Made by a program: the position numbers and the translations under genes. Below the pieces are notes generated by a model. It was not told where the DNA came from and made no database searches. It worked only from the letters and a program-made list of their open reading frames with translations. Positions 15,249 through 27,496 of a stretch of 64,000 nt of DNA are shown here, piece by piece. Position 1 is the stretch's first letter. Every line of letters starts with the position of its first letter. The DNA lies in NCBI RefSeq assembly GCF_039555335.1, contig NC_092637.1:682001-746000 (forward strand), given 5' to 3'. This stretch comes from Amphiura filiformis. Its lineage: Eukaryota; Echinodermata; Ophiuroidea; Amphilepidida; Amphiuridae.

Positions 15249-15915
15249 TTAAGGGATCTGGAATGAGCGTTTTGAGCGTTTCGACAGTATTTTTTGTGGG
15301 ACATGAGAGCACATCAGACATATCGAATTGCATTCTGAATACCAAGAATATCTTTCTGATATCAAATAATTTTCATATTTTGAAATTCACCATATAATAC
15401 AAATTTTATGACAAATTATTAAAATTTGATATTTTTTACATTTTTTATATAATAACAGTCCTCGAAGTAAATTTTATAAATCTAATGATATATTCTTAAA
15501 GTGTATGTACCTGGGAGGAAAAGCCGACGATCAATTGAAAATTTTGACCTTTCATATTGAAGATATGGATTTTTTTTCCCAAAAGACCTAATTTTTGTTG
15601 GTGTTTTGGGGAAAATCCATATCTTCAATATAAAAGGTCAAAATATTAATTTGATCGTCGGCTTTTCATCCCACCTTTATACACTTTGAGTATAAATCAC
15701 CAGATTTATAAAGTTTACTTGAGTACTGTTAAATATCAAAATATCAATTTTTAATCATTTGCCATAAAATGTGTATTACATTGCGAATTTCAAAAAATCA
15801 AAATTATTTGATATCAGAAGGACATTCTTCGTATTCAGAATGCAATTCGATATGTCTGACGTGCTCTAATGTCCCACAATAAATACTGTCCAAACGTTCA
15901 TACCCCATCCCTTAA
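15249..15915. mobile_element. 667-bp palindromic TTAA element, copy 1
   Basis: Starts TTAAGGGATCTGGAATGAGC and ends CATACCCCATCCCTTAA. Nearly the whole left half is the reverse complement of the right half: GCATTCTGAAT near the left end faces ATTCAGAATGC near the right, and GATATGGATTTTTTT faces AAAATCCATATC at the centre. TTAA stands at both ends. No reading frame of note. Sister copies at 29960-30622 and 48004-48630. Confidence 0.85.
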
Positions 15916-16194
15916 GAAGTGTTTAAAATGTAAATATTTTGTATGCAGTCTTTGCACTGCGACTCTAGGTTGCGTGATACATAACAAATGACTACGATCT
16001 CATTTTAATGTACCATATATATGTGCGGTGACATAAAAGCAATTTACAGAACGCTACAAATTATGACAAACATCGTCTACGTCATAATATTTGAACCATA
16101 CAGGTGAGAAATATATCACATATCATTCATTCACTGTTTCATTGAAATGTTGATTAATGTTTAAATAATACCTTGAGTTCTGGCCATAGACTTC

Positions 16195-16385
16195 AACATA
16201 TATAGAAAGTCCAAGTTTTGAGATATTTTCTCAAAATATCAGGAGCTATATCACGAACCACTGAACTTGTCTGTAGGCCTATTCACTTCGTGCTGATTCC
16301 CAATAGCATATGGTCATTTTTTTTTTAATTTTTAAAGAAAATTTGGTGGTCGTCCGCAGTTGACACCGCCGTACCGTGTGGAAAC
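16195..16385 (-). mobile_element. TTAA-flanked element A, degraded reverse copy
   Basis: Reverse-orientation match to 11378-11628 (for example AATATCAGGAGCTATATCACG, CTGATTCCCAATA, GCAGTTGACACC). The ends are eroded. Confidence 0.55.
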
Positions 16386-16690
16386 TGGAGATGGTTACGA
16401 ATTCAAGCCCGCAATTAGGCCTTATTGAGACGATATACCTTATCGTCTCAGATATAATTATACTTGAATATGATTATTGATTAGAAACAAAATTGTATAC
16501 AATAATTACTGATGATAATTACATGTCTGTATAATGATTTCCTAGAATTATAAGAATTATACAAATTAGATTGCTATCAGACTACCGTCTATATATTCTT
16601 GTGTGTGTGGTTTTTTGTTTTGTTTTTGTTGTTTTGGTTTTTTTTTTTGCAGGGGCAAGGATGGGTACATGTAGTTAATGTGATGTTCTA

Positions 16691-16926
16691 TTAACACCCT
16701 CCACGCGGGTGTCGACTGCAGACAACAAGTTTCAATTTTTTTTTATTCAAACATTTTCAGAATTGTAAGTTTTCATGACCATATTTGGAATCAGCATGAA
16801 AAATGCATTAAAATGAGTACAAACAAGCCCAGTGTTGGTTCAGCGGTTCTTGAGATATAGCTCTTGATATTTTGAACTTGGACTTTTTATGTGTCAAGCC
16901 TATGGCTATAGCAAGCAGAGCATTAA
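16691..16926 (+). mobile_element. TTAA-flanked element A, copy 2
   Basis: TTAACACCCTCCACGCGGGT at left and CAAGCAGAGCATTAA at right, with TTAA at both ends. Its interior closely follows the copy at 11378-11628. Confidence 0.7.
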
Positions 16927-16978
16927 AAGGGAGTGTGTTGATTCATCATGTTAAAAATTAAAAATATATATGGAAGCA

Positions 16979-17364
16979 TGTAGGGCTGTTGTCGACAAGG
17001 CTGTTGTCGACAATATTGTCGATAAAGCAATTTTCCCGATTGTCGACAAGCATGGACTATTGTCGACAAAGACTAGTCATTAAAAATATTAGAGATAAGT
17101 TTAAGATCACAATTATTTACCATGAAATAAAAAAAGGGATAAATAATTGAGCACAAGATATGATAGGGGATTAATAATAGACTCCATTTTGTACTACCGA
17201 TGTGATTACGTGTAACTGACAGTAATATTTTGATGTAAATAAACGACGCATAACGTGGTCTCTGAACTTAAATTGGACTTTATTGATGTATTGCTTTGTC
17301 GACAACTTGCCGACGTCGGATCTTGAGATTTGATGATTGTCGACAATGAAAATTCTAGCCCTAG
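16979..17364. mobile_element. Inverted-repeat element with TTGTCGACAA cluster
   Basis: Ends TAGGGCTGTTGTCGACAA and, inverted, TAGGGCTAGAATTTTCATTG leading to TTGTCGACAA. Six exact copies of the palindrome TTGTCGACAA lie inside, at 16989, 17004, 17040, 17060, 17296 and 17337. A seventh lies outside at 19268. Apparent frames across it are not coding. Confidence 0.6.
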
Positions 17365-17761
17365 GAGCATGTGCATCCCAAAACGGCCTTTTGGCTGTAC
17401 TGTATTGGCCTATATAATAACCCACAACGGGTATACATACTTGAGACTGAAAACGGTTCTTTATGCCCTTTCGAGATAACATTTCCAGGTCTAAAATTAT
17501 TTTTCTAGCCTTTTCGTAACTTTTTTGTAGAACTATATATTCAAGGTTCTACAATATAGGCCTACATACAGGATAGCTCAAAACATTGGACTATTTCAAT
17601 TTTTTTCTTGAACTCGGTTTCTTGCTTATCATTTTGTATGTTTTGCATGTCATGTTTTTATTATGTTTCAAATCTAGTTCTTTCTCTCTGCTCCACAGCC
17701 TGTCTGCTATGATCTTCGCTCTTTGCATTCTCGTTGTTTCTTGTTTTGCATTCATGTCTTG

Positions 17762-17935
17762 CCGTGGCGTAGCGTGGGTCATCCGATTTGGGGGGGTACC
17801 GACCATGATTGGGGGGCACCGGTTCTGATTGGGGGGCACAAGCCGTTGTTTGGCAATTTTCCTATGGGATTTTCTAAATTTTGTAATCGATTGGGGTACG
17901 TGCCCCCCCCGTGCCCCTATGACGCTACGCCACTG
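17762..17935. mobile_element. hAT-type non-autonomous element with 8-bp TSD
   Basis: Termini CCGTGGCGTAGCGT and, inverted, CAGTGGCGTAGCGTC. It is flanked by the direct repeat ATGTCTTG at 17754-17761 and 17936-17943. An 8-bp duplication with CAGTGGCGTAGC-like ends is the hallmark of hAT insertions. The interior is rich in GGGGGGCAC and CCCCCCC. The Lys/Pro-rich frames crossing it on the minus strand are artefacts. Confidence 0.85.
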
Positions 17936-17989
17936 ATGTCTTGGAACAGTGGGAAATGTTTCTGCCATTTTCAGTTTTAAAAGTGACAA

Positions 17990-20060
17990 CCTATCCTATC
18001 CTATTCAAAAATCCACGGACTATAGACATCTGGTTTGAGATTGTTGAATGGCTAATTTATGCGTGCCTATAATTTAAAACAAAAGGAACAAAACAAAAAC
18101 TGACAAATAAAACGAAAGTTATGAAAAGTACAGAGAAGTACAAACTGAAATAAAAACTGCTTTGAATAAAGCTTCATTGAAGAAACTGTGTTGTCTCTTT
18201 GTTGCGCCTGTTGGAATCTTTTTGTCACTTTTAAAACTGGACCTTCGTCTATTCAATTGCTTGTAACTTTACTTCTTGCGGTCATATTGGATTCAATGTG
18301 GTGTCATAAATGTACAGCATTAGATAGTGCATCTATTTAAACAAAATTCACCCAAATATGGTTCAGTTTTGAAATTGGAATCTTTTTTTCCATGTGTAAG
18401 GATACGTTTTTGGCGCAGTATAAATTATATTAAATGATAATCTGATCTCTGGAATTCAAATTGTGGGAAACAATAAATTGTCTATTACAGATCCATGCAG
18501 GCAAATTTAAGAAAAGTATAGAGAAACATTTTTTCAACCGTTTAAAGCGGTTCGCTGCGCCGCTCAAGTCCCGTTGCCATGGTTATTTGGCATCAACAAG
18601 TCAATGATCTTCTTGAATGATATGCCAGATTTTGCGATGCTTGCAGCTATTAGGTTTCCCGTTTCTATACTCATTATCTGGTCATGTCCATTAAATAACA
18701 TGCTTCGGGCGTTTAGATCCTTTCTCTCGTGTTCTAAACAAAGGCAGCTAATTATGAAGATTAGCATGATGTACTACCTAAAGTAGTATTTATATCTATT
18801 ATGTTATATCTATTAAACGGCAACTTAATTGCTTTATGTACGTGTAGTATAGGGCTATAAAAGAGAAAACATATAGGGCCTATCGAGAACTCGCCAGGAA
18901 AACACGGTGGGATCGGACGAACCTTTAAAAGAAGAAATGTTGCTAATTATTATGATTAAATGATGTATTGTCTTCGATGTCAAATTAATTCACGCTGGTA
19001 TTATACAGGACGTCTCAAATTGATTGCTGATCAGTTCCCAGAGGACAATACTCATCATGGTCATATAGACATGATAAAGTACAACAAAAATATTATATCT
19101 AGAGTTGATAAAAAAATGGTCACAAGTATATATTCTGCTATTTCAAAAATTTAAAAAAAATTTAAATAATGCATTTCGAAGTAGGCTTTTTTAGCAATGA
19201 CAGGGACAGGAATGGTCTATATAAAAAAATTAAAAAATTGAAGGGGCGTTTGTCGTGTTTTGCATTTTTGTCGACAATCCGAACATACAACTTGGACGAT
19301 GTCGTCACAAGGCCACATCTGCACGAAAGTTACAAACAGACGTGAAGTAGTCCTGGTCATGTCCTGGACTATGTTTCTAAAGGTATAAAATCTCAATTGT
19401 TTGGGCTTTGGGGGTAAGTTGGAGGGGATGAGGCTGTGGATCACGAAGTAGGCCCTACATGTACGTTTATGGGGTTATGGCACTTGCATATGCTTATAGA
19501 ATTGTGTGTAGAAAACATGAATAAGTCTTATGAACAGTGACTATAACGGAATAGTAGGAGATTTGTGCTGCGCTTCTGACGGGAAGGAAATTACTTGTAA
19601 GAGTCCGTGTAAACGACGATTTGGTACACTGAACCGATCCGTCATAAACGTCTTTTTACGCTGTCATTTTGCGTCTCGTCAAATTATCAAATTGCCACCA
19701 ATGCGGTATGACATTTTGAAATGAAATACAATACGGCTGCGATTTCGATTGACTGTTGCCGTTTATTATACACAATAAAGGATACAATTATGATCATAAT
19801 TTATCAACTTTATTTTTACACAAATAAAAAAGAAGAAGATAGGGCTACAGGTATAGAAGTTGACACACGTACTTCTACCGGTAATATAGAATTATTTGAA
19901 GTAATTTTATCTATAGACCATTTGGACAAATACAACGACCATATATATATATATACAAAAAATTCTCTCTAAATTCCAAAGTTAGTCACTTGTAAGGTAA
20001 ACTTGTTATACAAAAAATATATATATATTTTTACGTTTGATATTTAACAGTCCTCGAAGT
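17990..20060. other. No confident gene
   Basis: Contains the GATCACGAAAT relic at about 19384-19447 and a TTGTCGACAA copy at 19268. A minus-strand frame at 18564-18767 (67 codons) has protein-like composition but no motif that I recognise; I do not call it. Confidence 0.35.
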
Positions 20061-20237
20061 ATGGCAGTTTGAATCAGGAAACGAGGGCGAAACACCATGA
20101 ACAGAGACGAGGGGAACTATTTATTACCGAATATTTTCGACCAGCTTCTAGCTCCGCCACCGGCAGCAACTCCAGGAAAGAAAAAGAAGCAAGGTTGCCA
20201 GTCTGATGAAGTGCTGCGTAGCAGCATGAAACTGTAA
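20061..20237 (+). pseudogene. Penelope-like element, C-terminal tail
   Basis: In one frame the + strand reads AV*IRKRGRNTMNRDEGNY and continues to a TAA at 20235-20237. IRKRG-NTMNRDEG is the conserved tail after the GIY-YIG endonuclease of Penelope-like retroelement proteins. The Trp codon expected in AVWIRKRG is a TGA at 20070-20072, so the frame is dead. Upstream coding is missing, as in 5'-truncated retro-insertions. After the conserved part the sequence continues with a lysine-rich run and ends SSMKL. The same tail appears in the fragment at 26876-27496. Confidence 0.75.
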
Positions 20238-20925
20238 CAAGGTATGTCACCAAAAATGGATTTGATAGTATGAATTCCCGTCAAACAATCTATAGTCGTT
20301 GGTGCTACGAATCAACATAAACAGATTAAAATGGCATTTTAAAGATTTTCCCCTTTCTTCAAACAATAAACAGTGCAAAAAGATTAACAATTACTCCTTT
20401 TGTTAATATTGATAAAATAAAGTTTGAAAATTCAAATCACTCGACTAGATATTCAGTCGAAAACGATTTATTTAAACTGCAATCGGCAAAAGATTGAAAA
20501 TCATTATTTTTGATTGAAAATTCAATAAGAAAATTTAAAAGCGTATATGTTTTAGCATTTTATGCTATTCAGATATCCCATTTCATAAAAAAAAAATCCT
20601 CTCAAAATATCAACTGTAATATAGTACAATTTACATTCAAGAAACATTGTAGAATAATTTATAAGCCAGATAGAAATATAGCATAGAAGGGCTTAGTTTA
20701 GTCCACGCAGTGAACCCTTTAACTCTCGTAGGAATTAATGTAACACGATCTCACAAACAGCTCACAACAACTTTGCTGTATATCTTTTGTTTTATCGAGG
20801 CAACACAAATCCAAGATGATTTACCACGGCAGAAGGATGTATGTGAGATGATCATCGAGGGTTACTCACAGAAGTGGCTCGTATTATTTCACCATTTAGT
20901 AGTTTCGGTGCCTAGTGTCTGTTCG

Positions 20926-21075
20926 ATGAAAAAAAAAAAAAAAAAAGATTTGTAACTCATATTTTCTATTAAAAAATGAAATTTTGGATAGCCTATGACA
21001 ATCATCATTATCGTCATCGTCGTCATCTTCATCGCCATCCTCATCATCATTATCATTATCATCATCGTCATAAAA
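20926..21075. repeat. Poly(A) and (ATC)n simple repeats
   Basis: A run of A with one break at 20930-20946, then ATC/GTC triplets at 20996-21071. They produce spurious Asp-, Met- and Ile-rich frames. Confidence 0.9.
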
Positions 21076-21851
21076 ACAAGAAAGCTGCATTTATCTTGTA
21101 AACAAATTGATCTCATAGATGAATTCCGCGCCTTTATCATGTTCATCAGAACAGAAAGGAATAAAGAAATTATTATATTGGAATAAACGACTTTTTGTTT
21201 AATGATGTATATTAATCACTAGCAACAACAGATCTTCAGAGCAATAACATCCGCTGAAGACGCCGGTTGACCCGGTGAAAGCTATTCGGTTATTGTACCA
21301 AATTTGAGTAGCGTAGAAGTATAATTTTGCTTTCTATTGACTTTTTGTTTGTTAATAAGAACCCCGGATAAGAACAATAATGGTATATTTTTGATGAGCA
21401 GTATAAATCGTTCTAAGATCTAGATATCTATGAAGGGAAAGTATTTTGCCAAGCGTTTATACTTTCGTTTAGCCTGGTCAATAATACATCATTGCTTTTA
21501 CAGCCGTTACGCTATCTTCTCCATGTATCTATTTAATGTCTTGACCTTATTGTACTATGACAAATTGACAATTAGTCGTAATTGACAAAAAAGCAGTGCA
21601 CACGCGGTGCCAGATTTCTTGTTAACCGGTGGGACGGATGGAGGAAATGAGAAGTGTTTTGTAAGCGATCTAAAACGACACACGTTTTTGTAATTCAGAT
21701 GAGTAAAACAGCTTTTAGTGTTAAAGTGAAATCAAAAAAAGATTGCTACAACGATATCCTTGATTAAATGGCAGAGAAATTGGAATCGTTTTCCCGCCCT
21801 GTTAAGATAAAACACAGACGATGTTGATAAATGATAGCTTGTACAGCGGAA

Positions 21852-22012
21852 CAAGGAAAGAAAAAGATACTTTTTGTCTTAGCTGGTCTGTTCTTAAACC
21901 TTTGTATCTGGTAAGTTCTTATCTTTTGTCGTATATCCGTCTAATGGCTGGTATTATTATAGGTCCTTGACTTTTCAATGGAGTTTCGTTTAATGAAATG
22001 TGTAAAAATCAA
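21852..22012. repeat. Spacer repeat, copy 1
   Basis: Non-satellite segment containing TTAGCTGGTCTGTTCTTAAA, TTTGTATCTGGTA and CTTTTCAATGGAGTTTCG. It recurs at about 22632-22805 and 23195-23360, each time just ahead of a run of the 34-bp satellite. The segment and the satellite therefore form a higher-order unit. The anchors are offset by 783 and 563 bp. Confidence 0.75.
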
Positions 22013-22023
22013 TGTAAACATTG

Positions 22024-23912
22024 ATAAAGTGGCTATCTACTGCTGATATTGGTATTGATGAAGTAGCTATCTACTGCTGATATTGGTATTGATGAAGAAA
22101 ATGTCTACTGTTGATACTGGTATTAATGAAGTAGCTATCTACTGTTGATATTGGTATTGATGAAGTAGATATCTTTTGCTGATATCGGTAATGATGAAAT
22201 AGCTATCTACTGCGGATATTGGTATTGATGAAGTAACTATCTATACTCTTGATATTGGTATTGATGAAGTAGCCATATTATTGCTATATAAAATCTACAG
22301 CTGATATCGGTATTGATGAAGCAACCCACTAGATAGTTGTATTGAAAGAAGTAGCTATATCTCATGCTGATATTGGTATTGATGAAAAGGAACTATATAG
22401 CTTATACTGGACTTGGTATTGAAGTGAAAATCTATACTTCTGATAACGGCATTGATAAAGTATCTGTCACCTATAATATTGATGTTGATGTTGCTATATA
22501 AAATATACTACTGATATTGGTATTGAAGAAGTAGCTATACTACTGATATTGGAATTGACGAAGTATCTCTATATACTACTGATACTGGTATTGAGGAAGT
22601 AGCTATCTACTGCTGATATTGGCATTAATAAACAAGGAAAGAGAAAAACCTTCTTTTTTTCTTAGCTGGTCTGTTCTTAAACCTTTGTATCTGGTAGGAT
22701 CTTATCTTTTGTCGTATATCCATCTAATGGCTGGTATTATTATAGGTCCTTGACTTTTCAATGGAGTTTCGGTTAATGAAATGTGTAAAAATCAATGTAA
22801 ACTTGAATATGACACTCATATTATAAGATCATGTTTTAACAAAGCTATATATGGGCCTTACAGGCTGATATGCATTGATAAAGTGGCTATCTACTGCTGA
22901 TATTGGTATTGATGAAGAAGCTATCTACTGCTTTATATATTGGTATTGATAAAGTAGCTATCTACTGCTGATATTGGTATTGATGAAGTTAAGTAGCTAT
23001 CTACTGCTGATATTGGTATTGATAAAGTAGCTATCTACTGCTGATATTGGTATTGATGAAGTAGCTATCTACTGCTGATATTGGTATTGAAGAAGTAGTT
23101 ATACTACTGATATTGGAATTGATGAACTATCTATACTGTTGTTGATACTGGTATTGATGAAGTAGCTATCTACTGCTGATATTGGCATTGATAAACAAGA
23201 AAAGAGAAAAAGATACTTTTTTTCTTAGCTGGTCTGTTCTTAAACCTTTGTATCTGGTAGGTTCTTATCTTTTGTCGTAATGGCTGGTATTATTATAGGT
23301 CCTTAACTTTTCAATGGAGTTTCGTTTAATGAAATGTGTAAAAATTAATGTAAACTTGAATATGACACTCATATTATAAGATCATGTTTTAACAAAGCTA
23401 TATATGGGCCTTACAGGCTGATATGCATTGATAAAGTGGCTATCTACTGCTGATATTGGTATTGATGAAGAATCTATCTACTGCTTTATATATTGGTATT
23501 GATGAAGTATCTATCTACTGCTGATATTGGTATTAATGAAGTAGCTTGCTACTGCTGATATTGGTATTGATGAAGTAGTAGCTATCTACTGCTGATATTG
23601 GTATTGATGAACTAGCTATACTACTGATATTGGTATTAATGAAGTAGCTTTCTACTGCCGATATTGGTATTGATGAAGTAGCTATACTACTGATATTGGT
23701 ATTAATGAAGTAGCTTTCTACTGCCGATATTGGTATTGATGAAGTAGTAGCTATCTACTGCTGATATTGGTATTGATGAAGTAGCTATCTTCTACTGCTA
23801 TTGGTATTGATGAAGTAGGGTTATATAACTACTATTATTACTGATATTGGTATTGATGTAGTAGCTATCTACTGCTGATATTGGTATTGATGAAGTAGCA
23901 ATCTACTATACT
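22024..23912 (+). repeat. 34-bp satellite, block 1
   Basis: Tandem and slightly irregular copies of a 34-bp unit with core GATATTGGTATTGATGAAG followed by TAGCTATCTACTGCT. All are in + orientation, in three runs (about 22024-22630, 22873-23190 and 23425-23912) separated by the spacer repeat. Units vary by single substitutions, by loss of parts and by TA-rich insertions. GTAG-CTAT-CTAC can form a small hairpin in each unit. The period is not a multiple of three, so it is not coding. Confidence 0.95.
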
Positions 23913-24708
23913 GGTATGTAATATGCAAAGGGAAACAAACAAGATATGGGTTAAACTATAGCCGACCGTACAAAATACTGAAGCGACAAAAGCTTGCATA
24001 TATGCACTGATTATCAGAAAATATAATAAAACTTGCACTTTTCAAATACCTACAATGCAGTCAGCTTTTCAAATACCTACAATTAAAATCATCGTGATAC
24101 CAATTCATATTTTTAACACATACTTCATTATATTCTAGTTTTGAAAATATTTCTTAATATGCAGCAATTTGTTACACCAGACTGAATGGAAACAGCTTAA
24201 CAAATACTTATTATCATTATCGACGAAAATAAAATAAATATGCGATATAATAATCAGTTATGTATATAAATAACCAAATAAAAGTGGCAATTTTAACAGA
24301 AAATAAATAAATGATTACCCGAACAAGTCAATTGGCGCCGTTTTCATCAGCAATCGTCGCGTCCTTGTTTATTTTTACAAACCTCAATCTCAGAGAGGCA
24401 TTAAGCAGTGATTTAAGCAATAAAAAGAGTACTTCATTTTATAGATATTTTATCCCGTTCTCTATACAGAAAATATTTCAATAATATCAATTTGCGATGA
24501 CATACGAACGAATGACTTGAATCAATGTCGTGAAGTGCATCCATTAGTCTAAATGTGCATTTTATCATAGTATAGCTCTGTCGATTGATGTTCCGGATAA
24601 TTGATGTAATTTAATAGCCTCTACTGGTACCAAGGTTTCTGTAGCTCATTTGAGTTCCCTAGATTGTAAAATACGGATGAAAACATGGCTGCGAAATGTT
24701 TCTTGCTC
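23913..24708. other. No gene recognised
   Basis: AT-rich sequence between satellite block 1 and the next element. I see no supported structure. Confidence 0.4.
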
Positions 24709-25407
24709 TTACCCAGCAAACATAAAACGTTTTCGACATCATTCGCAAATGGTTATAAAAGGTTGTCAGAAAACGTTGAAATGTCGGGTTATATAAAGGG
24801 TATATTAAGAGTATAAAACGTTTTCATAACCTTAAAAAGCATTGTTTGATAATCTACTGCTCAGCAAACAAAAATGTTTTACAGAAAACGTTTAAATGTC
24901 GGGTTACATAAAGGGTATAAAACGTTTTAATAACATTCCAAAAACATCCTTGAACACTTGATACAAAACATTCTGTTCAGAATGTTATTTTGGGGTTGAA
25001 AAAATATTTTGCGAAAAATGTTTGCCCAAAATATTTGCAATAACGTTTTAAAAACGTTTTCATGACCTTTATATAACCCGACATTTAAATGTTATCAAAA
25101 GGTTTGGAAAAAAACATTTTAAGAACATTTCTGTGTTTGCTGGGTTCAAATATTTTAACATAATGTTATTTAAGTATTGACAAAATATTTGGCAAAAATG
25201 TTTGCAAAAATAGTTTACAATAACATTTTATGAAAACATTAAAAAAATATTGTTGTAGTGTGTTTTCATACAAAACGTTTTAAAACGTTATCATGACCTT
25301 TATATAACCCGACATTTTAATGTTATTAAAACGTTTTTACCTAAACCAAAAGCCAAAATATAACTTATTTAAAACGTTTTTAAAAGGTTATTGTGTTTGC
25401 TGGGTAA
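24709..25407. mobile_element. CCCAGCAAACA inverted-repeat element, about 700 bp
   Basis: Starts TTACCCAGCAAACATAAAAC and ends GTGTTTGCTGGGTAA, so the outer 14 bases are a near-perfect inverted repeat. The interior is full of AAAACGTTTT, ATGTCGGGTTATATAAAG and their complements. It forms a partly palindromic, internally repetitive body. The target is perhaps TA. No coding frame. A degraded relative lies at about 49840-50110. Confidence 0.75.
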
Positions 25408-26245
25408 TTCAATTTTCAACTAACATGACTACTTGATTTTCGTAGTAAGTAGAAAAATATATACAGCAAAATCGTGCATCATAACAGTATAAATGGTAAA
25501 ATGTATATGTTCAAAATGTTGATGCTTTTGGCTAATGCATAAATCTTTTATCTTAACAAAAATATTGATTTCAAAAGGTTTTAAGACACTGTATGCAGAA
25601 AAGGTTTACGATTAGTAAACTATTTACCTCGCGTATGCGCAAGAACCACTGACCCAATATTGGCTACCATTACACTTACATTGACACTGGATTATGAAGA
25701 TGCCAATAACATTTTAAATGTATTGCGAACGTTGTTCATTAAATTTTCTTGGATCATTGAGGGGCAAGAAAAAAATCATAATACGTACACGAAGATAGAT
25801 TACCGTATCGTTCAGCCCAGAAATGCATGAGAACAATCCAGACCAAATAGTCTTTGTTGTGTATGCAAACCAAACGATTACACTGCACTTCTAAAAGAAA
25901 TTAAAGGATCAGGCTTATATATTAACATTTTGCAAAAGCAGTATTAATCTTGAAAATAAGGTGAGCGTCATTTCATTCAATGCTTAGGCAACTTACAGAA
26001 CACTTGTTTAGCACCATAAGAACAGAAAAGAAAGAAGGTAAAATTATCAGATTCTGATTCTTTAATTTTTTTAAGTGTACCATGTCATAATTATAGTGCC
26101 ATATGTACTTGTATGGTGCTCTGCTATGGCTTTAAAATGCAAAACTGGCTATGTCCAAAATTAATGTTTTGAGTTTAAACGTTTACTTATAGCTGAATAA
26201 TAATTATGTTTAAATAAAATCCAAGGTGGACCAGATCTACTCAAA
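25408..26245. other. No gene recognised
   Basis: AT-rich sequence with no motif or repeat that I can support. Confidence 0.4.
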
Positions 26246-26620
26246 TGAAGTAGCTATTTACTGCTGATACTGGTATTGATTACGTAGCTATCTACTTCTG
26301 ATATTGGTATTGATGAAGTAGCTATCTACTTCTGATATTGGTATTGATGAAATAGCTATCTACTTCTGATATTGGTATTGGTGAAGTAGCTATCTACTAC
26401 TGATATTGGTATTGATGAAGTAGCTATCTACTGCTGTGCTGATATTGGTATTGATGATGTAGCTATCTACTGCTGATATTGGTATTGATGAAGTAGCTAT
26501 CTACTACTGATATTGGTATTGATGAAGTAGCTATCTACTACTGATATTGGTATTGATGAAGTAGCTATCTACTACTGATATTGGTATTGATGAAGTAGCT
26601 ATCTACTACTGATATTGATA

Positions 26621-26759
26621 TAATATTGGATGGCTGATCATGATACCATAACATATCGGATGAGTCGTAAAAATATCGGACGAGCCAACGGCGAGTTCGA
26701 TATTTGTATGACGAATCCGATATGTTATGGTATCATGCGAAATAAGCCATCCAATATTA
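26621..26759. mobile_element. Hairpin element inside satellite block 2
   Basis: Left TAATATTGGATGGCT and right AGCCATCCAATATTA. Further in, CATGATACCATAACATATCG faces CGATATGTTATGGTATCATG. Arms of about 65 bp, small loop, non-coding. Confidence 0.8.
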
Positions 26760-26875
26760 TCATTATTAGGCTTTCTTAACTCCTAATAACCCTGAAAACA
26801 TAATAATGGTATTGATGAAGTAGCTATCTACTACTGATATTGGTATTGATGAAGTAGCTGTCTACTTTTGATATT

Positions 26876-27496
26876 CTTGAAACAGATTCATCAGGATCGT
26901 TCATAGTTCATAAGATTGATAAAGGTTCTTGTTCAGATCCAATAAAATGATACTACTCACTCAGAAATATTTCAATTCCTATCAGGAATCTTGTTCAAAC
27001 GTACATCGGGGAAACTGGTCGCTTGTTTGAGACTAGGCTAACGGAACATAAATCAGAAAGTGAAAAAGTGAGCACAAAGAGCTTCACCAGGTCACAAAGA
27101 AAAGCATCAGCTTCAGAAATCCACAAATCGGCTATTGCAGAACATGTTGCACACCAAAATCATGTGATTGGGTGGGATGAGGCTCAGGTCATCGATCAAG
27201 AATCAGACAAAACAACACGCTGGCTAAAGGAAGCAATCTGGATTAGAAGTAGAGGAAAAGACACCATGAACAAGGACGAGGGGGCTTACAGACTGGACAA
27301 AATTTATGACCAGGTCATAAATTCTCGGCAACAAGAAAGTTTGGTGACGTCATCAAAACCAGACAGAAGTGCTGCCGGTTCTAAAAACACCTAGAAACAC
27401 CAGTACCAGAGTGAACAAGATTCCTGATAGGAATTGAAATATTTCTGAGTGAGTAGTATCATTTTATTGGATCTGAACAAGAACCTTTATCAATCT
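26876..27496 (+). mobile_element. Truncated Penelope-like element with inverted ends
   Basis: A retroelement fragment dropped into the satellite. It is flanked by the direct repeat TACTTTTGATATT at 26863-26875 and 27497-27509, a 13-bp target-site duplication of satellite sequence (the right IR and the duplication share two bases). Inside it is bracketed by an 87-bp inverted repeat, 26911-26997 against 27412-27498, which looks identical by eye. Inverted partial copies at the 5' side are a known feature of Penelope-like insertions. The reverse transcriptase part is absent. Confidence 0.8.
26996..27394 (+). pseudogene. GIY-YIG endonuclease domain of a Penelope-like protein
   Basis: An open frame reading YIGETGRLFETRLTEHK near its start and EAIWIRSRGKDTMNKDEGAY near its end, stopping at TAG 27392-27394. 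YIG-ETGR-RL-EH is the second half of the GIY-YIG nuclease core. EHVAHQNHVIGW and the EAIWIR...TMN-DEGAY tail are typical of Penelope-like C-termini. The GIY half and the whole reverse transcriptase are missing, so it cannot act alone. No in-frame start belongs to it; the frame continues into the inverted repeat on the left. This is retroelement debris, not a host gene. Confidence 0.8.

Noticed and set aside
17591..17989. 132-codon basic frame on the minus strand
   Set aside because: It crosses the hAT-type insert and both of its target duplications, so it cannot be an old conserved gene.
18564..18767. Minus-strand frame that looks protein-like
   Set aside because: No motif, no neighbouring exon and an overlapping frame of equal length on the other strand; not enough to call.
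22024..23912. CRISPR-like repeat-spacer array
   Set aside because: Units are direct 34-bp tandems without unique spacers of constant length, in animal DNA with introns and SINEs.
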